From: Gemmobacter sp.
GTDB taxonomy: Bacteria > Pseudomonadota > Alphaproteobacteria > Rhodobacterales > Rhodobacteraceae
Assembly: GCA_030656535.1 (NCBI GenBank)
Contig: JAUSPL010000259.1
Location: forward strand, 1 to 9,926
Reading direction: 5' to 3'
DNA length: 9,926 nucleotides
The position numbers were made by a program, and so were the translations under genes. A model generated the notes under the pieces. The model did not search any database. It was not told the origin of the DNA and worked only from the letters and a program-made list of their open reading frames with translations. Of the stretch, positions 7,234 to 9,926 are shown one piece after another (position 1 is the first letter of the stretch; the number at the start of each line of letters is the position of its first letter).

Positions 7234-7375
7234 CGCATGCCTCCACCGGGTTGCCCCGCGCTATCCGGTGGCAGACTGCGCCAGCCCGGCGCGGGTTGCC
7301 AGCCCCAAAACGGGTCGTGCACCTCTTGCAATCCGCGGGCTGCCCCCACAGTCTGCGTCCAAACGGGAGGCAGGG
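7234..7375. promoter_or_regulatory. Divergent intergenic region with a 7-bp dyad over the gap leader
   Basis: These 142 bp separate two divergently transcribed genes and should hold both promoters, although no consensus -35/-10 pair is clear. CCACCGG (7243-7249) and CCGGTGG (7265-7271) are perfect inverted repeats with a 15-nt loop. In the minus-strand transcript the second arm runs into GGTGGAGG, the Shine-Dalgarno of the GAPDH-like gene, so a hairpin could partly hide it. On the plus strand, GGGAGG at 7365-7370 is the ribosome binding site of the SAF-domain gene (5-nt spacing). CGGGTTGCC occurs twice, at 7247-7255 and 7292-7300. A regulator binding here could control both genes; this is inference. 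Confidence 0.4.
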
Positions 7376-8671
7376 ATGAACCTATACAGCAAACTCGCGG
7401 CGCAGGCCGAACAGGGCCGTCCGGTCCATGTGGCATTGATCGGCGCGGGAAAATTCGGATCGATGTTTCTGGCGCAGGTGCCGCATATCGCAGGGCTTCA
7501 GGTTGTGGTGATTGCGGATCTGGACCCCGACCGCGCGCGCAATGCCTGTCGGACCGTCGGCTGGGATGACACGCGTATCAAGGCGACCCGGTTTGTCGAC
7601 AGCGGAACAGAGGCGACACAAGCCGACGTCGATGTGGTGATCGAGGCGACGGGCGTCCCAGAGGCGGGCATCCGGCACGCACTGGCGGCGTTCGACGCGG
7701 GTCGCCACGTCGTGATGGTCAACGTCGAGGCCGATGTGTTGGCGGGCCCGATCCTTGCAGCGCGGGCGGCGCAGGCCAGCGTGGTCTATTCGATGGCGTA
7801 TGGCGATCAGCCCGCGTTGGTGTCCGAAATGGTCGATTGGGCCCGCGCCGCCGGGTTTCAGGTGGCAGCGGCGGGCAAGGGCACCAAGTACTTGCCCACT
7901 TATCACAGCGTCACCCCCGATGACGTATGGTCGCACTACGGGCTTTCACCGGAAGAGGCCGCCAAGGCGGGGATGAACCCGCAGATGTTCAACAGCTTTC
8001 TGGACGGCACCAAATCCGCGATCGAGATGTCCGCGATTGCCAATGCCTGCGGGCTGGACGTGCCGGAGGGCGGGCTTGCCTTCCCGCCTTGCGGGGTGGA
8101 TGACCTTGCCCGGACGCTGCGCCCGCAAAGCATCGGGGGGCAGTTGGACCACGACGGCATGGCCGAGGTGGTATCGTCGCTGGAACGTGACGGGCGGCCG
8201 GTGTTTCGGGATCTGCGCTGGGGGGTCTATGTCATCCTCAAGGCGCAGAACGACTATGCGGCGGCCTGTTTCAAACAATACGGCCTGCCGACCGACAGCA
8301 CGGGGCGCTATGCCGCGATGTACAAGCCGTTCCATCTGATCGGTATGGAATTGTCGATTTCAGTCCTGTCCGTGGCCCTGCGCCAAGAGGCGACTGGCCA
8401 GACCCGCGCCTGGCGTGGTGATGCCGTGGCGGTGACCAAACGCGCGCTGAAAGCCGGCGAAATGTTGGACGGTGAGGGCGGCTATACGGTCTGGGGCCGC
8501 GCCATGCCCGCCGATACCTCGCGTCGGTTGCAGGCGCTGCCTATCGGGCTGGCCCATCGCGTGCCGGTGCTGCGTGACATTCCCAGCGGCACCGTGCTGA
8601 CAATGGCGGATGTGGCCCTGGACGATGCGGCGCTGGGCGTGCAATTGCGTCGTCAGATGCTGGTGGGCTGA
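7376..8671 (+). CDS. Homoserine-dehydrogenase-like NAD(P) oxidoreductase with C-terminal SAF domain
   Basis: A 431-aa protein of the family often described as predicted homoserine dehydrogenase with SAF domain (COG4091). It sometimes receives misleading FlgA-type names because of the SAF domain. The N-terminal Rossmann fold starts VALIGAGKFGSMF (19-31; Gly23, Gly25, Gly28), with VVVIADLDPDRA at the second strand (43-54) ending in Asp48/Asp50. Middle landmarks are VIEATGVPEAG (88-98), the NVEAD loop (116-120) and KGTKYLPTYH (168-177). The C-terminus (about 349-431: GDAVAVTKRALKAGEMLDG, then LRDIPSGTVLTMADV) is a SAF domain, related to those in antifreeze proteins and sialic acid synthases. ATG 7376 is fixed by GGGAGG 5 nt upstream; the frame is open further upstream, but that part crosses the neighbouring promoter region. 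The substrate is unknown, probably a hydroxy-acid or sugar-acid derivative. Confidence 0.87.
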   Translation: MNLYSKLAAQAEQGRPVHVALIGAGKFGSMFLAQVPHIAGLQVVVIADLDPDRARNACRTVGWDDTRIKATRFVDSGTEATQADVDVVIEATGVPEAGIRHALAAFDAGRHVVMVNVEADVLAGPILAARAAQASVVYSMAYGDQPALVSEMVDWARAAGFQVAAAGKGTKYLPTYHSVTPDDVWSHYGLSPEEAAKAGMNPQMFNSFLDGTKSAIEMSAIANACGLDVPEGGLAFPPCGVDDLARTLRPQSIGGQLDHDGMAEVVSSLERDGRPVFRDLRWGVYVILKAQNDYAAACFKQYGLPTDSTGRYAAMYKPFHLIGMELSISVLSVALRQEATGQTRAWRGDAVAVTKRALKAGEMLDGEGGYTVWGRAMPADTSRRLQALPIGLAHRVPVLRDIPSGTVLTMADVALDDAALGVQLRRQMLVG

Positions 8672-8682
8672 TCTGCGGCAAC

Positions 8683-8750
8683 GGTCGGCAGGGCGGTTTC
8701 CCGACCCGCTTCGGCGTTCCCGGCGAAAGGGCAGGGTGGGAATGACCCTG
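8683..8750. terminator. Weak hairpins in the convergent gap (possible bidirectional terminator)
   Basis: The 81-bp gap between the convergent SAF-domain gene and bhcD contains two perfect 6-bp stems: GGTCGG (8683-8688) with CCGACC (8701-8706), and CAGGGT (8732-8737) with ACCCTG (8745-8750). Neither is followed by a T-run on either strand, so an intrinsic terminator is only a possibility suggested by position. Confidence 0.25.
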
Positions 8751-8752
8751 GA

Positions 8753-9715
8753 TCAGACCTCTACCGTGGTTGCAAGGCCACGCGCCACGGCCAGGTCCAC
8801 CGCTCTGGCAGCGACCGCGAGATCTTGCAGCCCCACGCCTGTGCCATCAAAAAGCGTGATCTGATCGGCGCTGATCCGCCCCGGATGGGCGCCGGTCAAT
8901 ACCTGGCCGATCGGGGTGATCGCGCTTTCGGCCAGCAGACCCAGTGCGACGGCGTGCTGTGCTTCGCCGATTGTCATCGACTGCGCGACCTCGTCCGTAA
9001 AGACGGCGGCGCGGGCCAGCAGTGCGGGCTCCACCTCTTGCTTGCCTTTGGTGTCGGTGCCCATGCAAGCCAGATGGGTACCGGGGCGCACATGGCGGTC
9101 AAGCAGACTGGCTGCGGGCGACGATGTGATGGTCACGATCACATCCGCCTGCGCGCCAAGGTTTTCCAGCGATACCGCCTCGAACGCCAGCCCCAGTTCT
9201 TCCGCGACGCGGCCCAGACCGGGCAGCATGTCAGGATGCAGGTTCCACGCCACCACGCGGTCAAAGTCACGGACGCGTGCCGCCGCGCGCAACTGGAACG
9301 CGGCCTGATGCCCGGCACCGACCATCCCCAGCACCCGAACGTCGCGCCGCGCCAATCGGTCGATGGAAATCGCGCTGGCCGCGGCGGTGCGCAACGCGGT
9401 CAACAGATTGCCGCCGACCATTGCCACCGGCGCACCCGTTTCAGGATCGAACAGGAATACGCTGGACTGATGGTTGATCATCCCGCGCGCCATGTTGCCG
9501 GGGAAATACCCGCCGGCCTTGACGCCCAGCACCCCGCCAGCCCGATCAATTCCGGACTTGAACCCATACTGGCGCCCTTCGCCCAAAGCCTCTCGCACCA
9601 CGGGAAAGTTATGGGCATCGCCCCGCGCCATGGCGGCAAAGGCCGCCTCGACGGCAGCAAAGGCATCTGCGGGGGTTACCAGACCGGCAATCAACGCTTC
9701 GGGCACGATCAGCAT
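8753..9715 (-). CDS. bhcD: Iminosuccinate reductase of the beta-hydroxyaspartate cycle (ornithine cyclodeaminase/mu-crystallin fold)
   Basis: In the beta-hydroxyaspartate cycle, BhcD reduces iminosuccinate to L-aspartate with NAD(P)H, regenerating the amino donor for glyoxylate. The 320-aa protein has the ornithine cyclodeaminase/mu-crystallin architecture: NFPVVREA (36-43), LGVKAGGY (63-70), INHQSSVFLFDP (80-91), NLLTALRTAAAS (103-114), the nucleotide-binding GMVGAGHQA (130-138), MGTDTKGKQEVEP (218-230) and FDGTGVGLQDLA (289-300). These segments match my recollection of Paracoccus denitrificans BhcD closely; no alignment was run. ATG 9715 is chosen because the upstream in-frame alternative is a TTG (9736) adding seven unconserved residues. 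Its Shine-Dalgarno (GAAAGAA) is weak. It follows the BhcC-like reading frame by 94 bp, in the bhcC-bhcD order. Other members of the fold (ornithine cyclodeaminase, alanine dehydrogenase) are less likely given that neighbour. Confidence 0.87.
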   Translation of the reverse strand: MLIVPEALIAGLVTPADAFAAVEAAFAAMARGDAHNFPVVREALGEGRQYGFKSGIDRAGGVLGVKAGGYFPGNMARGMINHQSSVFLFDPETGAPVAMVGGNLLTALRTAAASAISIDRLARRDVRVLGMVGAGHQAAFQLRAAARVRDFDRVVAWNLHPDMLPGLGRVAEELGLAFEAVSLENLGAQADVIVTITSSPAASLLDRHVRPGTHLACMGTDTKGKQEVEPALLARAAVFTDEVAQSMTIGEAQHAVALGLLAESAITPIGQVLTGAHPGRISADQITLFDGTGVGLQDLAVAARAVDLAVARGLATTVEV

Positions 9716-9772
9716 ATTTGGTTCTTTCGGGCACAAGGGCGCAAGAAACGGGCATGGTCCTTGCGTGGGTTA

Positions 9773-9803
9773 TGCGCGGCCCTGCCAGATGCGGGGCCGC
9801 GCA
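9773..9803 (-). other. Strong 10-bp stem-loop between bhcC and bhcD
   Basis: TGCGCGGCCC (9773-9782) and GGGCCGCGCA (9794-9803) are perfect reverse complements enclosing an 11-nt loop, 6 bp past the bhcC stop. No T-run follows it on the minus strand, so a terminator is unlikely. An mRNA-stability or processing element that sets different bhcC and bhcD levels is a reasonable inference. Confidence 0.6.
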
Positions 9804-9809
9804 GATGGG

Positions 9810-9926
9810 TCAATAGGCCTTGCCGCGCGCCGACACCGGCCAGACCACTTCGACCTTGCCGCCGCGCACACCGACGTACCAGTCATGCACGTTGCACGTC
9901 GGGTCACAGTGCCCGGGCACCAGCCG
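9810..9926 (-). CDS. bhcC: C-terminus of beta-hydroxyaspartate aldolase (D-threonine aldolase-like PLP enzyme), cut by the window edge
   Basis: Only the last 38 codons and the TGA stop are inside the window. The peptide contains VPGHCDPTCNVHDWYVGVR and ends in WPVSARGKAY. The PGHCDPTCN segment is the C-terminal metal-site region of the D-threonine aldolase / D-serine dehydratase-like PLP family, where a His and a nearby acidic or thiol residue bind the divalent metal. WPVSARGKAY is the type of ending I recall for BhcC-like proteins. BhcC condenses glycine and glyoxylate into beta-hydroxyaspartate. Assignment rests on this short tail plus the adjacent bhcD; a generic D-threonine aldolase-like enzyme remains possible. 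The remainder of the gene, and probably bhcB and bhcA, would lie to the right of the window. Confidence 0.8.
   Translation of the reverse strand, partial: RLVPGHCDPTCNVHDWYVGVRGGKVEVVWPVSARGKAY

Noticed and set aside
7247..7300. Direct repeat CGGGTTGCC in the divergent region as paired operator sites
   Set aside because: Two 9-bp copies at 45-bp spacing, with no palindromy, are too little to support a binding-site claim; mentioned only in the region's description.
7118..7375. N-terminal extension of the SAF-domain protein
   Set aside because: It would overlap the divergent GAPDH-like gene and the intergenic control region. The Rossmann fold begins normally after ATG 7376, which has a strong Shine-Dalgarno.

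Overview
The window is about 62-65% G+C (estimated by eye) and is densely packed with genes. Gene content and protein style suggest an alphaproteobacterium of the Rhodobacterales (Roseobacter/Paracoccus type). The main clues are a PuuE-UraD fusion, an AllE/AllA ureide pathway next to an NCS2 purine permease, and the end of a gene cluster that looks like the beta-hydroxyaspartate cycle (bhc). The taxonomic call is an inference from sequence features alone.

Left part (1-3703, + strand): a purine/ureide catabolism block. It holds the 3' part of a fused allantoinase-OHCU decarboxylase gene (cut by the window edge). This overlaps by 4 bp with an (S)-ureidoglycine aminohydrolase (allE). Then come ureidoglycolate lyase (allA) and an NCS2-family xanthine/urate-type permease. 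Together these import a purine and carry OHCU through allantoin, allantoate, ureidoglycine and ureidoglycolate to glyoxylate, urea and ammonia. The allantoate amidohydrolase and HIU hydrolase are not in the window.

Middle part (3798-6261, + strand): a small accessory run of a membrane-anchored SGNH/GDSL hydrolase, a TPR protein with a glycosyltransferase-like C-terminal half, and a RimJ/RimL-type GNAT acetyltransferase. A short tandem repeat (about 16 bp, 2.8 copies) lies exactly on the hydrolase/TPR gene junction and supplies one stop codon and three candidate start codons.

Right part (6244-9926): a diverged type I glyceraldehyde-3-phosphate dehydrogenase paralogue (- strand) is divergent from a homoserine-dehydrogenase-like NAD(P) oxidoreductase with a C-terminal SAF domain (+ strand). 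Convergent to the latter are two - strand genes: iminosuccinate reductase (bhcD) and, cut by the right edge, the C-terminus of the metal-dependent PLP aldolase bhcC. A 10-bp perfect stem-loop sits between bhcC and bhcD.

The most interesting point is metabolic. The left block makes glyoxylate, and the right-edge genes belong to a pathway that assimilates glyoxylate to oxaloacetate. The arrangement suggests purine carbon recovery through the beta-hydroxyaspartate cycle, with two uncharacterised dehydrogenases lying between the two modules. No tRNA, rRNA, CRISPR array, IS element or phage gene was seen.
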